Shown one piece after another: positions 1-8,849 of a DNA stretch of 64,000 bases; the first letter of the stretch is position 1; each line of letters opens with the position of its first letter. Origin of the DNA: JADJRH01 sp046351455 (GTDB lineage: Bacteria > Myxococcota_A > Polyangia > Polyangiales > Polyangiaceae); NCBI GenBank assembly GCA_046351455.1, contig JAXLYM010000015.1:173428-237427 (forward strand). Reading direction: 5' to 3'. The notes under the pieces are model-generated. The model searched no databases and was not told the origin of the DNA. It saw only the letters and a list, made by a program, of their open reading frames with translations. The translations under genes and the position numbers were made by a program.

Positions 1-1
1 C

Positions 2-2071
2 ATCCTCTTCGGCACCAGCAACGAGACCGAAGAAGGCGCCGAGGAAAAACCGAAGAAGCCCGGTCGGCCGAAGCGCAAGCCCGCGGCGTACGACGGCATC
101 GTGCCGCGCCTCGAGCGCATGCTCGCGAGCGGGGAGACGATCCGCGAAGACTTCGACGAGGACGAGGCCTCGCTCGACGACGACGGCGGCGTGGCGGACG
201 AGATCGGGCGCTTCGTGACGGTGCGCACGTGCGACGCGTGCGGCGGGCGCAGGCTCCGCAAGGAGGCGCTCGCGGTGCTGCTCGGCGCGCGGAACATGGC
301 GGAGGTCGGGCAGATGCCGCTCCGCACGCTGCGCAGCTTCCTCGCGACGCTGGCCCCCCTCTCCGGCGCGGAGGGCGCGGCCTCGCCCGAGAGCTTGCGG
401 CGGGTGCTCGTGCACCAGAACGGCGCGGGGCTCGCGCACGAAGGCGAGGGCTCCACGATGCTCGCGGGGCGCGACCTCGCGATCGCGGAGCCGCTCCTCC
501 GCGCGGTGATCGCGCGCCTCGGGTTCCTCATCGACGTGGGGCTCGACTACCTCACGCTGGATCGATCGGCGCAGACGCTGTCGGGCGGCGAAGGCCAGCG
601 CATCCGGCTCGCGACGCAGATCGGATCGGCGCTCGTGGGCGTGCTCTACGTGCTCGACGAGCCGTCCGTCGGCCTGCACGCGCGCGACAACGCGCGCCTC
701 CTCGACGCGCTCCGACGCCTCGTGGATCTCGGCAACACGGTGCTCGTCGTGGAGCACGACCGGGACGCGATCCTCGCGGCGGATCACGTCGTCGACATGG
801 GGCCCGGCGCGGGTGTGCACGGCGGTCGCGTCGTCGCCGAAGGATCGCCGGAAGAGATCTGCAAATCGCCGACGTCGGTCACCGGCCCGTACATCTCCGG
901 CGAGCGGCAGGTCGCGCAGCTCTTCGGCCGTCGCAAGCCGAGCGGCAAATCGATCCGCCTCGTCGGCGCGCGCGCGCACAACCTCCAGAACGTGACGGCG
1001 GAGATCCCGGTGGGCCTGCTCGTCGCGATCACCGGCGTCTCCGGCTCCGGCAAGAGCAGCCTCATCGTGGACACGCTCCTGCCCGCGGCGAAGAACGCGC
1101 TCTACCGCAGCGCCGCGCCCGTCGGCGAGCACGACGCGATCGAGGGCCTCTCGCACATCGACAAGGTGATCTCGATCGATCAGGCGCCGATCGGCCGCAC
1201 GCCGCGATCGAACCCCGCGACGTACACGGGCGTCTTCAGCCTGCTGCGCGAGATCTACACGGGCCTGCCCGAGGCGCGCGCGCGCGGCTACAAGGCCGGG
1301 CGCTTCTCGTTCAACGTGAAGGGCGGGCGCTGCGAGGCGTGCCAGGGCGACGGCGTGCTCCGCGTGGAGATGCACTTCCTCCCGGACATCTTCGTCACGT
1401 GCGAGACGTGCGGCGGCAAGCGCTACAACCGCGAGACGCTGGAGGTTCTGTACCGCGGCATGTCGATCGCGGACGCGCTCGACCTCAACGTGGAGCAGGC
1501 GATCGAGCAGTTCGAGAGCATCCCGAAGATCCGCGAGCGCCTCATCGCGCTGCGGCGCGTGGGCCTCGACTACATCACGCTCGGTCAGCCCGCGACGACG
1601 CTCTCCGGCGGTGAAGCGCAGCGCGTGAAGCTGGCGCGCGAGCTCGCCCGCAAGGCCACCGGCCGCACGCTGTACGTGCTCGACGAGCCCACGACGGGCC
1701 TTCATTTCTCGGACATCGAGATCCTGACGGCGGGCCTCGTCGGCCTGCGCGACGCCGGCAACACGGTGGTCGTGATCGAGCACAACCTGGACGTGATCGC
1801 GTGCTGCGACTGGGTGATCGATCTCGGCCCCGAAGGCGGCGAGCACGGCGGTCAGATCGTCGGCGTCGGCACGCCCGAGGAGGTCGCGGCGAACGCGGCG
1901 TCACACACGGGCCGCTACCTCGCGCCGACGCTCGCGGCCCTTGGAAAGAAGGGATCTCCGTCGAAGGCGCCGAAGAGCCCCGCGACGCCGAGCAGCGCCC
2001 CGCGCGCGGCCGTCTCCGCGCCGCCCGTGTCCTCGTCCAAGACGGGGAGCGCGCGCAGCAAGAAGAGCTGA
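2..2071 (+). CDS. uvrA: UvrABC excinuclease subunit A (5'-truncated)
   Basis: UvrA is the ATP-dependent DNA damage sensor of nucleotide excision repair and loads UvrB. The open frame enters from the window edge, so only the last 689 residues are present. Visible in order are the first ABC signature (LSGGEGQRIRLA) and Walker B (VLDEPSVGLH), the second Walker A (GVSGSGKSS), the conserved PIGRTPRSNPATYTG stretch, the C-terminal zinc finger (CEACQGDG then CETCGGKR), the second signature LSGGEAQRVKLA and Walker B (VLDEPTTGLHF). Compared with E. coli UvrA there are roughly 30 extra residues before the first signature, around nt 350-470, and a Ser/Ala/Pro/Lys-rich tail after the last conserved segment (from about nt 1930). 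It converges on the TonB-like gene. The identification is secure; the true start lies outside the window. Confidence 0.97.
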   Translation: MLFGTSNETEEGAEEKPKKPGRPKRKPAAYDGIVPRLERMLASGETIREDFDEDEASLDDDGGVADEIGRFVTVRTCDACGGRRLRKEALAVLLGARNMAEVGQMPLRTLRSFLATLAPLSGAEGAASPESLRRVLVHQNGAGLAHEGEGSTMLAGRDLAIAEPLLRAVIARLGFLIDVGLDYLTLDRSAQTLSGGEGQRIRLATQIGSALVGVLYVLDEPSVGLHARDNARLLDALRRLVDLGNTVLVVEHDRDAILAADHVVDMGPGAGVHGGRVVAEGSPEEICKSPTSVTGPYISGERQVAQLFGRRKPSGKSIRLVGARAHNLQNVTAEIPVGLLVAITGVSGSGKSSLIVDTLLPAAKNALYRSAAPVGEHDAIEGLSHIDKVISIDQAPIGRTPRSNPATYTGVFSLLREIYTGLPEARARGYKAGRFSFNVKGGRCEACQGDGVLRVEMHFLPDIFVTCETCGGKRYNRETLEVLYRGMSIADALDLNVEQAIEQFESIPKIRERLIALRRVGLDYITLGQPATTLSGGEAQRVKLARELARKATGRTLYVLDEPTTGLHFSDIEILTAGLVGLRDAGNTVVVIEHNLDVIACCDWVIDLGPEGGEHGGQIVGVGTPEEVAANAASHTGRYLAPTLAALGKKGSPSKAPKSPATPSSAPRAAVSAPPVSSSKTGSARSKKS

Positions 2072-2131
2072 GCGCCCCGCCGAGCGCCGGCGCGCGCAGC
2101 GACGACGACAGCGCTTCGCCGTGGAGATCGC

Positions 2132-2785
2132 TCAGCGCACGAAGCGGACCCGGAACGTCGCGTCCGTGGTCGTGTTCGCGCCCGCGGCGTCTTTCCCCGG
2201 CTCGTAGCTGAATTTGAGGGCGCAATCGCGCGCGGCGCGTCCGAAGCCGTGCCCGGGATCCAAGAGGACGAGCGCCCTCGTCGCCTTCCCGTTCGCGTCC
2301 ACGGTCACGCGGAGCAAGACCGTCGCCTCGTCGATCGGATCGACGTCGGCTTCTTTCGGGAAGGAGCACGGCGTCTCTTTTTTCAGGCGCGCCGGCGTGG
2401 TGGACGGAGGAGGAGGCGGCGGGATCGGTCCGCCCACGACACCTCCGACCACGCCGCCGACGACACGACCCACGACGCCGCCGGCGACACCGCCCATGAC
2501 GCCGTCGGGCTCATCGAGATCGATCGGCTCCTCGCGAGGCATCGCCTCGGGCGCGCGGCGCACCTGCTCCAGCACCTCCACGGGGCGCGGAGGAGGCGGA
2601 GGCACGACCTCTTCCTCCGGCTCGTCCGCCTTCGCACGGGCGGACGACGACGCGGCGGACGCGGCCGTGGACGTCGGGATCTCGGGCACGATCGTCTCAC
2701 GCGGCGCCGCGGGCGAGCACCCGAGCGCCGAGACGATCAGCGGCCCGAACAGGAAGAGATCTCGGTGACGAGGATCGGGCCGCAT
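2132..2785 (-). CDS. TonB-like energy-transducer family lipoprotein
   Basis: A 217-residue protein. The N-terminus has a hydrophobic segment ending in a lipobox-like LIVSALGC, so it is probably lipid-anchored in the envelope. After an acidic and proline-rich linker comes a tract of Val-Gly-Gly steps (residues about 95-119), then a Pro tract, then a C-terminal domain of about 80 residues whose layout (VLLRVTVDANGKA, later DCALKFSYEPG and a final TFRVRF strand) matches TonB_C/AgmX-type domains. Such Gly-Val tracts before TonB_C domains are common in Myxococcota. Classical TonB is held by an N-terminal membrane helix, so lipid anchoring would be unusual. The gene converges on uvrA and follows the dksA-like gene by 13 nt, so the two may share a transcript. 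Confidence 0.7.
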   Translation of the reverse strand: MRPDPRHRDLFLFGPLIVSALGCSPAAPRETIVPEIPTSTAASAASSSARAKADEPEEEVVPPPPPRPVEVLEQVRRAPEAMPREEPIDLDEPDGVMGGVAGGVVGRVVGGVVGGVVGGPIPPPPPPSTTPARLKKETPCSFPKEADVDPIDEATVLLRVTVDANGKATRALVLLDPGHGFGRAARDCALKFSYEPGKDAAGANTTTDATFRVRFVR

Positions 2786-2798
2786 CGTCGGCTCGCGA

Positions 2799-3161
2799 TC
2801 AGCCGTAGTCTTTTTCGGCGCGCTCCTGATCCTCTTTGCAGCGGATGCAGAGCGACGTCTCCGGCCGCGCCTCCAGGCGCTTCATCGTGATCTCTTCGCC
2901 GCACTCCTCGCAGTTGCCGAAGGAGCCGTCCTCGATCTTCGCGAGGGCCTTCTCGATCTTGTCGAGGAACGATTTCTCGCGGCCGCGGAGCCGGAACGTG
3001 AACGACTGGAGGTACTCGCTCGACGCGAGGTCCATCTCGTCCGGGAGGTCGTTGGCGTCCAGCATCATGTCTTCCGACAGGGTTTGCTTGGCCTTCTTGA
3101 CGATCTCGTCCCGCTTCTCTTCGAGCATCGTCTTGAACTTCTTGAGTTGCGCCTTGTTCAT
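2799..3161 (-). CDS. dksA: DksA/TraR-family zinc-finger transcriptional regulator
   Basis: DksA-type proteins bind in the secondary channel of RNA polymerase and tune promoters, often together with ppGpp. The 120-residue product starts with a basic coiled-coil segment (MNKAQLKKFKTMLEEKRDE), has the coiled-coil tip DLPDEMDLASSE (the D-x2-D-x-A pattern) and ends in a four-Cys zinc finger, CEECGEEI followed by CIRC (C-x2-C-x17-C-x2-C). I chose the ATG at 3161 because a GGAG lies about 9 nt upstream; a longer frame back to 3197 has no such site and would add residues unlike the family. It is divergent from the Nudix gene across about 300 nt. Several paralogues per genome are usual in myxobacteria, so the symbol is a family name. 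Confidence 0.9.
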   Translation of the reverse strand: MNKAQLKKFKTMLEEKRDEIVKKAKQTLSEDMMLDANDLPDEMDLASSEYLQSFTFRLRGREKSFLDKIEKALAKIEDGSFGNCEECGEEITMKRLEARPETSLCIRCKEDQERAEKDYG

Positions 3162-3464
3162 TTCATTCTCCGCGCAAACCGCCGGTCTTGGCCCCATGTT
3201 GGGGCGGCAGGCGATAGTCGCCCCTGAACGGATGACCCTGTCAAAAAGGGCGCAGAACGGTAGGAGCGAACCCCGCGTTCGTCAAGAGTTTCCTCTCACG
3301 AGCGCGCGAACTTTCTCTCAGCCCGCTCCTTGCCCGCGTTTCGCGTTCTGGTTCCCCCGGACGAGAGCGCGCATCGCAAGTTAGCAGCCCGCACAAGAAC
3401 GGACCGTCCGCCGATCATGGCACCCCTCGTTGACGGCGGGTGCCTGCCGTGAAACACGCGCGGC
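3162..3464. other. divergent intergenic region between dksA-like and Nudix genes
   Basis: This stretch of 303 nt must hold the promoters of both flanking genes. A GGAG ribosome-binding site for the leftward gene lies at its left edge. I see no convincing RNA gene, repeat or sigma-54 promoter; a TGGCAC at about 3418 lacks a properly spaced GC element. The sequence is less GC-rich than the coding DNA around it. Confidence 0.4.
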
Positions 3465-4307
3465 GTGCTCGAATTCGATCCTTCCAAGCCGGCCGCTCCG
3501 CCGCGCGCTGCGTCCACCGTGATCGTGCTCCGCGAGGCCGCCTCGGCGCTGGAGGTGTTCTGCGTGCTGCGGCATCAGAAATCGAGCTTCCTCGGCGGCG
3601 CGATCGTGTTTCCGGGCGGCAAGGTCGACGCGCAGGACGCGGCCGCCGAGTGGAGCTCGCTCGCGACGGCGCCCCACGCGCGGGCCGCGGCGATGGAAGG
3701 GCCCGACGCGTCGGCGCTCGCGCTCGCGATCGCCGCGTGCCGCGAGAGCTTGGAGGAGGCCGCGATCCTGCCGCTCGATCAGCCGGTGCCGTCCGAGGTC
3801 GTGCTCGCGATGCGGCGTGAGCTGGAGGCGGGCGCGCCGTTCGCCGAGACGCTTCGCGGGCGCGGCGTGCGGCTCGCGGTGGACGCGCTCGTCCCGTGGG
3901 CGCGCTGGGTCACGCCGGAGGCCGAGCAGCGGCGGTTCGACGCGCGCTTCTTCCTGCTCGCGCTCCCTCCGATGCAGCAGGGCGCGCACGACGATCGCGA
4001 GGTCACGCACAGCTTCTGGGCCACGCCCGCGGAGGTGCTGCGGCGCTTCGTCGCGGGCGAGATCTTCCTCGCGCCGCCGACGTGCCGGACGCTGGAGCTG
4101 CTCGCGCCGTGCCGCTCCATGGCCGATGCGCTCGCGCTCGCGAACCAGCAGTCGCTGCAGCCGATCTGCCCTCAGTTCGTGCCGGACGAAAAGGCCCCGT
4201 TCCTCGCGCTGCCAGGCGATCCGATGCACGCCGTCGCCGAGACGCGCGTCGCCGGCAAGACGCGGTTCGTGCTGCGCGACGGGCGGTTCCTCAGCGAAGA
4301 TCCCTGA
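3465..4307 (+). CDS. NUDIX hydrolase (NUDT19-like)
   Basis: A predicted nucleoside-diphosphate-linked pyrophosphohydrolase of 280 residues. The Nudix fold is seen as an N-terminal strand (ASTVIVLRE), the GGAIVFPGGKVD segment and a Nudix box helix ACRESLEEAAIL. The spacing between the GG and RESLEE parts is stretched by an insertion of about 30 residues, as in NUDT19/RP2-type acyl-CoA-hydrolysing members. A long C-terminal half (PWARWVTPEAEQRRFDARFFL, later HSFWATPAEVL) is also typical of that subgroup. The start is GTG at 3465. The catalytic Glu pair is present; the substrate cannot be told from sequence. Confidence 0.85.
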   Translation: MLEFDPSKPAAPPRAASTVIVLREAASALEVFCVLRHQKSSFLGGAIVFPGGKVDAQDAAAEWSSLATAPHARAAAMEGPDASALALAIAACRESLEEAAILPLDQPVPSEVVLAMRRELEAGAPFAETLRGRGVRLAVDALVPWARWVTPEAEQRRFDARFFLLALPPMQQGAHDDREVTHSFWATPAEVLRRFVAGEIFLAPPTCRTLELLAPCRSMADALALANQQSLQPICPQFVPDEKAPFLALPGDPMHAVAETRVAGKTRFVLRDGRFLSEDP

Positions 4308-4348
4308 AGGCGCGTCCGCGGGCGCGACCCGGAAAGGGGAACGGCGAC

Positions 4349-4952
4349 ATGCGATTGTCGAAGACCACGCTGGGTCTGCTCGTCGCGTGGATCGCGACCG
4401 GCTGCGGCTCGCTCGCGAAGGTGGAAGTGGACACCACCACGACGACCGGGAGCGGCGGCGCGAGCGGCTCCACGACCACGACCACGACCGGGAACGGCGG
4501 CGCGAGCGGCTCCACGACCACGACCGGATCCACGTCCGTCGCGGGGGCCTCGACCGGCGACGGCGGCGACGGCGGCACGATCATGAGCTGCGTCTCGGAC
4601 AGCGAGTGCCCCTCCCCCGCGTCGACTGCGGCGGATCTCTGTGCCCGCCGTGCGGGATCGGCCAGCAGTGCGGTGGCTTCGACGAGAACTGTGCGGGCAG
4701 CCTGACCTGCGTGGGCGGTCATTGCGTCATCGCCGAGCCCGGACCGTGCATGTCGCCGGCCGAGTGCCTGTCCGGCTTCTGCGTCGACGGCGTCTGCTGC
4801 GACACCTTCTGCGGGGACGTTTGCATGTCCTGCGGGCTCCCGGGCAAAGTGGGAGTCTGCGCGTTCATCCCGCGGGGCAGGACCCGAACAACGAGTGTGG
4901 CGGAGCACCCCCGGGCGACGTGTGCAATGGTATGGGCGCATGTGGCCAGTGA
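4349..4952 (+). pseudogene. Cys-rich lipoprotein, interrupted by two frameshifts
   Basis: The ATG at 4349 opens a lipoprotein signal (LLVAWIATGCGS), then a Thr/Gly/Ser linker with imperfect repeats (TTTTTGSGGASG), then SCVSDSECP. The frame then breaks: the Cys-rich continuation (DCGGSLCPPCG, CLSGFCVDGVCCDTFC, CMSCGLPGKVGVC) is read one base back from about 4610-4620, in a C-run, and the last part (AGQDPNNECGG to GACGQ and stop) one further base back from about 4870, beside a G-run. Adding one base at each place restores a single protein of about 200 residues ending at 4952. The CVDGVCCDTxC pattern is a common myxobacterial surface-protein motif. It could be a decaying gene, but the homopolymer context makes sequencing error likely. 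Confidence 0.7.
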
Positions 4953-5036
4953 CGGAGATGTGAGCTCGGCGCGCCGTCCGCGATCCGTCGAAGTGTGAGC
5001 CCGCCCCGCAGACAGTCGCCTGCCTCGTTCGTCCCC

Positions 5037-5076
5037 GGGGGAGTGATACGAGGGGGCGGAGCCCCCTTGTAAATCC
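5037..5076 (-). repeat. family A palindromic repeat, copy A1
   Basis: About 40 nt reading, on the minus strand, GGATTTACAAGGGGGC then a few bases then GCCCCCTCGTATCACTCCCC. The G5C/GC5 arms form a short stem. Four more copies occur in the window (17433, 46438, 51806, 62386). This copy stands alone, between the convergent lipoprotein and acetyltransferase genes. Confidence 0.85.
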
Positions 5077-5121
5077 GATAAATTCCAGGTTCCTGGTCAG
5101 TCTCCGCCACGGAAGACAGGC

Positions 5122-5607
5122 TCAGAGACGCAGCACGTAATACTGATCACATCCGTGGTGCCCTGTTGCCCCCATGGGCGCGGTCATCCGCTCGAAGCTC
5201 ATTCGCCGATAGAGCCTCTGCGCGGCCTTCATCCCGCTGAGCGTCTCCAGGTACATCATCGAATAGCCCATGCGGCGGGCCTCTTCGATGCACTTCTTGA
5301 GGAGCGCCTCTCCCATGCCGGTGCCGCGCACCTCCGAGAGCAGGTACATTTTTCGAAGCTCGCACACGTCCTCGGCCGCGCCGGCGAGCGGGCCCACGCC
5401 GCCTCCTCCGACGACGCGGCCAGCCTGCTCCACCACGAAGTACGCGGCGCGCGGCCCCGAATAGGCGCGACTGATGAAGTCGACCTCCGGATCCTGGATC
5501 GCGAAGCCGTCCCCCACGGCGCCGAATTCGGGCATGACCGTGCGGATGATGGCGGCGATCTCGGGATCGTCTTCGGGACGGATGGGACGGAGCGTGAGCG
5601 TGATCAA
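5122..5607 (-). CDS. GNAT-family N-acetyltransferase
   Basis: A single-domain acetyl-CoA-dependent acetyltransferase of about 161 residues. The strand TLRPIRPEDD opens the fold; the acetyl-CoA pyrophosphate loop is seen as VRGTGMGEALLKKC (the R/Q-x2-G-x-G/A motif), followed by YLETLSGMKAAQRLYRRMSF, the usual C-terminal GNAT signature. The frame stays open upstream to 5715 with Arg-rich sequence that does not resemble the family and overlaps the neighbouring gene; I prefer the TTG at 5607, just before the first strand, although no strong ribosome-binding site is visible. It lies downstream of the saccharopine-dehydrogenase-like gene on the same strand. The substrate is unknown. Confidence 0.85.
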   Translation of the reverse strand: MITLTLRPIRPEDDPEIAAIIRTVMPEFGAVGDGFAIQDPEVDFISRAYSGPRAAYFVVEQAGRVVGGGGVGPLAGAAEDVCELRKMYLLSEVRGTGMGEALLKKCIEEARRMGYSMMYLETLSGMKAAQRLYRRMSFERMTAPMGATGHHGCDQYYVLRL

Positions 5608-5668
5608 GGCCCGTCGACGATAGCGCGTCCGCCGGGCGCCGACAGCGCGAAACCTGCGCCGATCCGGC

Positions 5669-6910
5669 TCAGTCCGTGATGCTGAAGCGGACGCCCGCCG
5701 GCTGGAGGCGGTCAATCAGCTTGTGGCCCATGCAGGAGGCGGTCGTGAGGATTCCGCCCCTCGCGGGCAGCTCGTCCTGCGCGAGGCACAATGCGGCTTC
5801 CCCCAGCATACGGGATGTGGCGCCGTAGCCGGGGTCGCGATTGGCATCCACCATGGCGGTCGCGCGCTCTCCGTCGGAGGCGACTCCGTGGATGACGACG
5901 CGGAAGGAGCCTTTTTCGCGCTTCTCGCGGTTCGGGCCCTCTCCGGGCTGCGGCACCACTTTGCGGAGGATCGCGCGGCCCGGCGCGGTGACGCCCGCGG
6001 CCATCGTGAAGCCCGTCACGGCGCTCATCAGGCCCGCGGCGACGGCGCCTCCGGGGCCCTTTCCGGTGTCGACCTTCTCTTCGTAATGGAAGTCGCGGCC
6101 GTACGGGAAGTCGAGCAGGGCGTTCGTGCGGCGGACGATGCGCGTGTTGATGCCGGCCATCACGAACGGCGCGGTGAAGCGGCCCGTGTCGGCGTCGCGG
6201 CCGGGGCCCATCGGCTCGTTCTTGTCGCGGCCGCGGGCGCTCTCCGGCGAGAGGGCGTACGGATCGCCGATCGCGCGACGGACGGCGGGATCCGAGATGC
6301 GCTCCATCAGCGCGAGCATGCTCGCCGCGGTGCCGCCGCTCACGCCGCCCTGCCCGCTCTTGAGGCGATACCGGGCCTCGTGCAGGTGCGCGCCGCGCTG
6401 GCGGAGGTGGGCGTCGAGGAAGAAGACGCCGAGGTCGGACGGGATGGAGTCGAAGCCGCAGCAGTGGACGATGCGCGCTCCCGTGCGCTCGGCCTCGGCG
6501 TGGTGGGCCTCGATCATCTCGCGGATCCAGTGCACTTCGCCGGTGATGTCGCAGTAATCGGTGCCGTGCTTCGCGCACGCGGCGACGACGGCGCTGCCGT
6601 ATTTCGCGAACGGCCCGACGGTGGTGCACACGACGCGCGTGCGCCGCGCCACCTCGTCGACGGACGCGGGGTCGAGGCCGTCGGCCACGAGGATCGGGAG
6701 GTCGCGCGGCGCGCCGGACGTGACGTGGACGTACGCGCGCACCGCTTCGAGGCGCGACTTGTTGCGGCCGGCGAGGGCCCAGCGGACGCCGCTGCCCGAC
6801 GCGCGCTCGGCGAGGTACTCGGCGACGAGGCGGCCGGTGAAGCCGGTCGCGCCGAAGAGGACGATGTCGAATTCTCGGTCCGAAGAGGGCTTTTTCGTTT
6901 CCGCGCTCAT
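5669..6910 (-). CDS. saccharopine dehydrogenase-like / trans-acting enoyl reductase family oxidoreductase
   Basis: An NAD(P)-dependent oxidoreductase of 413 residues. The N-terminus has an extended Rossmann motif (FDIVLFGATGFTGRLVAEYL), followed by AGRNKSRL and VVCTTVGPFAKYG, then YCDITGEVHWIREMI and HCCGFDSIPSDLG. This order is that of the saccharopine dehydrogenase NADP-binding family whose best known bacterial members are mycobacterial trans-acting enoyl reductases acting with polyketide synthases in lipid synthesis. No polyketide or lipid genes are nearby, so the role here is open. It sits between the amidase and acetyltransferase genes on the same strand with short gaps. The length is as expected for the family. 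Confidence 0.87.
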   Translation of the reverse strand: MSAETKKPSSDREFDIVLFGATGFTGRLVAEYLAERASGSGVRWALAGRNKSRLEAVRAYVHVTSGAPRDLPILVADGLDPASVDEVARRTRVVCTTVGPFAKYGSAVVAACAKHGTDYCDITGEVHWIREMIEAHHAEAERTGARIVHCCGFDSIPSDLGVFFLDAHLRQRGAHLHEARYRLKSGQGGVSGGTAASMLALMERISDPAVRRAIGDPYALSPESARGRDKNEPMGPGRDADTGRFTAPFVMAGINTRIVRRTNALLDFPYGRDFHYEEKVDTGKGPGGAVAAGLMSAVTGFTMAAGVTAPGRAILRKVVPQPGEGPNREKREKGSFRVVIHGVASDGERATAMVDANRDPGYGATSRMLGEAALCLAQDELPARGGILTTASCMGHKLIDRLQPAGVRFSITD

Positions 6911-6953
6911 GTTGGGCGCCGAGGATAGCGCGGCGCGGCAAGGGTGCGACCGG

Positions 6954-8849
6954 CTACTTGCCCTCTTTGTAGGCGCGGATCGCGTTCGCGACGGCGTCGG
7001 CCATCTTCTGGCGGTAGTCGGCGGTCGCGAGGCGCGTCTCGTCGTCGGAGTTCGAGATGAAGGACGTCTCGAAGAGCACCGCCGGCATGTCGGCGCCGAC
7101 CAGCACGAAGAAGCCCGCGGACTTGACGCCCTGATCCTTCGTGTCGGCGTAGCGCTCCGAGAGCGACGCGAGGGCCGAGCGGTGCACCAGATCCGCGAAG
7201 TGTCGCGAGCGCGCCGCCATCTGGCCGACGTTGAGGTTCGTCAGGATCGCGCTGAGCTCCTCCTCGTCCGCGGCGTCGTGCTTGCCTTTCGCGAGCGCGT
7301 TCTCGCGGGCCGCGATGCGATCGGCCGCGGTGTCCCGCTCGCGCGACGGGTCGAGGTAGAAGGTCTGCACGCCGCGCGCGGTGCCGCTCTCGGACGCGTT
7401 GCAGTGGATGGAGAGGAAGAGGTCCGCGTGGAACGCGTTCGCGCGCGCCGTACGGAGATCCAGCGGGACGTACGCGTCGGTGTCGCGCGTGAGGAGCGTC
7501 TCGATCTTCATCTCGCGCGCGAGGATCGGCGCCACGCGGTGCGCGATCTCCAGCGTGACGTCCTTCTCCTTCAAGCCCGTGGGGCCGATCGCGCCGCTGT
7601 CGTTGCCGCCGTGACCGGGGTCGATCGCGACGCGGCGGATGTCGCGGCCCGTCGTCGCGCCGGCCGCCGGCTTCTCTTCGCGCGCGGGTGGGCGCGTGGA
7701 CAGATCGACGACGATGCGGAACGGCTCCGGGAGGTAGAAGATGCGGCGATAGAGCGGGCCGGAGAGATCGAGCACGACGCGCGTCCCGGTCTTCTGCACG
7801 CCGAGGCGGATGCGCTTGAGGGCGCCGCCGACCGCTATTTCCTTGTCGATGCCCTTCGCGCTGGCGCCCTTCAAATCAAGGTAGATCCGCGCGTCCTTGC
7901 CGTTCTTCTCGTCGCTGCCGAGCTGGCCGACGTCGAAGCCGATCGGCGCCGAGACGTGGAGCACCACGCGCGCGCCCTCCTCCGATCCGAAGCGCTCGAT
8001 CGACGTGATGCGCGACGGGCCCTTCGCGATCGCGCTGTCGGGCGGCGTGACGAGGAGGTTGTCCTTGTCGCGGCTCACGTTCGGGCTCGCGGCGGGCGGC
8101 GGCGCGGACGGCGCTCCGGACGATGTGGCGGCGGCGGTGACGGAGGCCGCGGCGATCGCAGCGGCGGCGGCGCGCGCGTTTGCGGCGGCCTGATCGGCCT
8201 CTTTTTCGAGGGCCGCCAGCTTGTCGCCCTCCGGCCGGAACGCGATCGCGGAGGCGCGGGCCACGCGGATCGCGTCGAGGCAGCTCGCAGGGGCGCCGCG
8301 CGTGGTCTCGACGCGCTCCGTCACGAAGAGCGCGCGGTACGTGGCGGCGGCGTCGCCCGCGACCTCGCCTGCGAAGAGGGCCGATCGGAGCGAGACCTTG
8401 CACCCCTGCTCCGTGGGGCCGAACGCGGCGGACGCGGCCTTGTACAGCTCGAAGGCCTCGTGCGCGTCGGCCTGCGCGCGATCGATGCGCCACAGGCGCG
8501 CGCGGAGATCCGCGGCCAGGAGCGCGAGCGTCGCGCCCTCTTCGGAGGCGCCGGATTTGGCGGACGCGACGGCGATGGAGTCGGCCAGGGCCACGGTCTC
8601 GGCGCGGGTGGGCAGCGGCGTGTCGGGGCGCACCAGGGCTTCGGCGCGCGCTCGTTCGGGGCTCGCGGTGGATGTCGTGGACGCGGCGGGGCCGCCGCTC
8701 GCGGCCGGATCGCAGGCGCTCACGAGCGCGGCCAGGCAAACGACCGTCGCGCTCGCGGCGCGCGTGGGTCTAGGATGACGGCGCGCGCGCGCTCGATGAG
8801 GCGCGGGGTCGCGCTCCTGGAGGCCGAAGGTGTCCGAATCGCAAGCCAC
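6954..8849 (-). CDS. N-acetylmuramoyl-L-alanine amidase with AMIN domain (AmiC-type)
   Basis: Cleaves the amide bond between muramic acid and the stem peptide during cell separation or envelope remodelling. The 631-residue product has an N-terminal hydrophobic segment with a lipobox-like LVSAC (Cys about 46), an Ala-rich helical region, an AMIN domain (about 280-385, ITSIERFGSEEGARVVLHVS) that targets septal peptidoglycan, and a C-terminal amidase_3 domain (about 410-625). The zinc and catalytic residues are visible in AIDPGHGGNDSGA, LKEKDVTLE, LFLSIHCNA and ETSFISN. The only usable start is the GTG at 8849, which lies inside the start of the divergent YbjN-like gene, a 20-nt overlap. The long N-terminal extension ahead of the signal is odd and may be mis-started. 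Confidence 0.93.
   Translation of the reverse strand: MACDSDTFGLQERDPAPHRARARRHPRPTRAASATVVCLAALVSACDPAASGGPAASTTSTASPERARAEALVRPDTPLPTRAETVALADSIAVASAKSGASEEGATLALLAADLRARLWRIDRAQADAHEAFELYKAASAAFGPTEQGCKVSLRSALFAGEVAGDAAATYRALFVTERVETTRGAPASCLDAIRVARASAIAFRPEGDKLAALEKEADQAAANARAAAAAIAAASVTAAATSSGAPSAPPPAASPNVSRDKDNLLVTPPDSAIAKGPSRITSIERFGSEEGARVVLHVSAPIGFDVGQLGSDEKNGKDARIYLDLKGASAKGIDKEIAVGGALKRIRLGVQKTGTRVVLDLSGPLYRRIFYLPEPFRIVVDLSTRPPAREEKPAAGATTGRDIRRVAIDPGHGGNDSGAIGPTGLKEKDVTLEIAHRVAPILAREMKIETLLTRDTDAYVPLDLRTARANAFHADLFLSIHCNASESGTARGVQTFYLDPSRERDTAADRIAARENALAKGKHDAADEEELSAILTNLNVGQMAARSRHFADLVHRSALASLSERYADTKDQGVKSAGFFVLVGADMPAVLFETSFISNSDDETRLATADYRQKMADAVANAIRAYKEGK

Noticed and set aside
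3415..3435. TGGCAC resembling a sigma-54 -24 element
   Set aside because: No GC dinucleotide lies at the required spacing.
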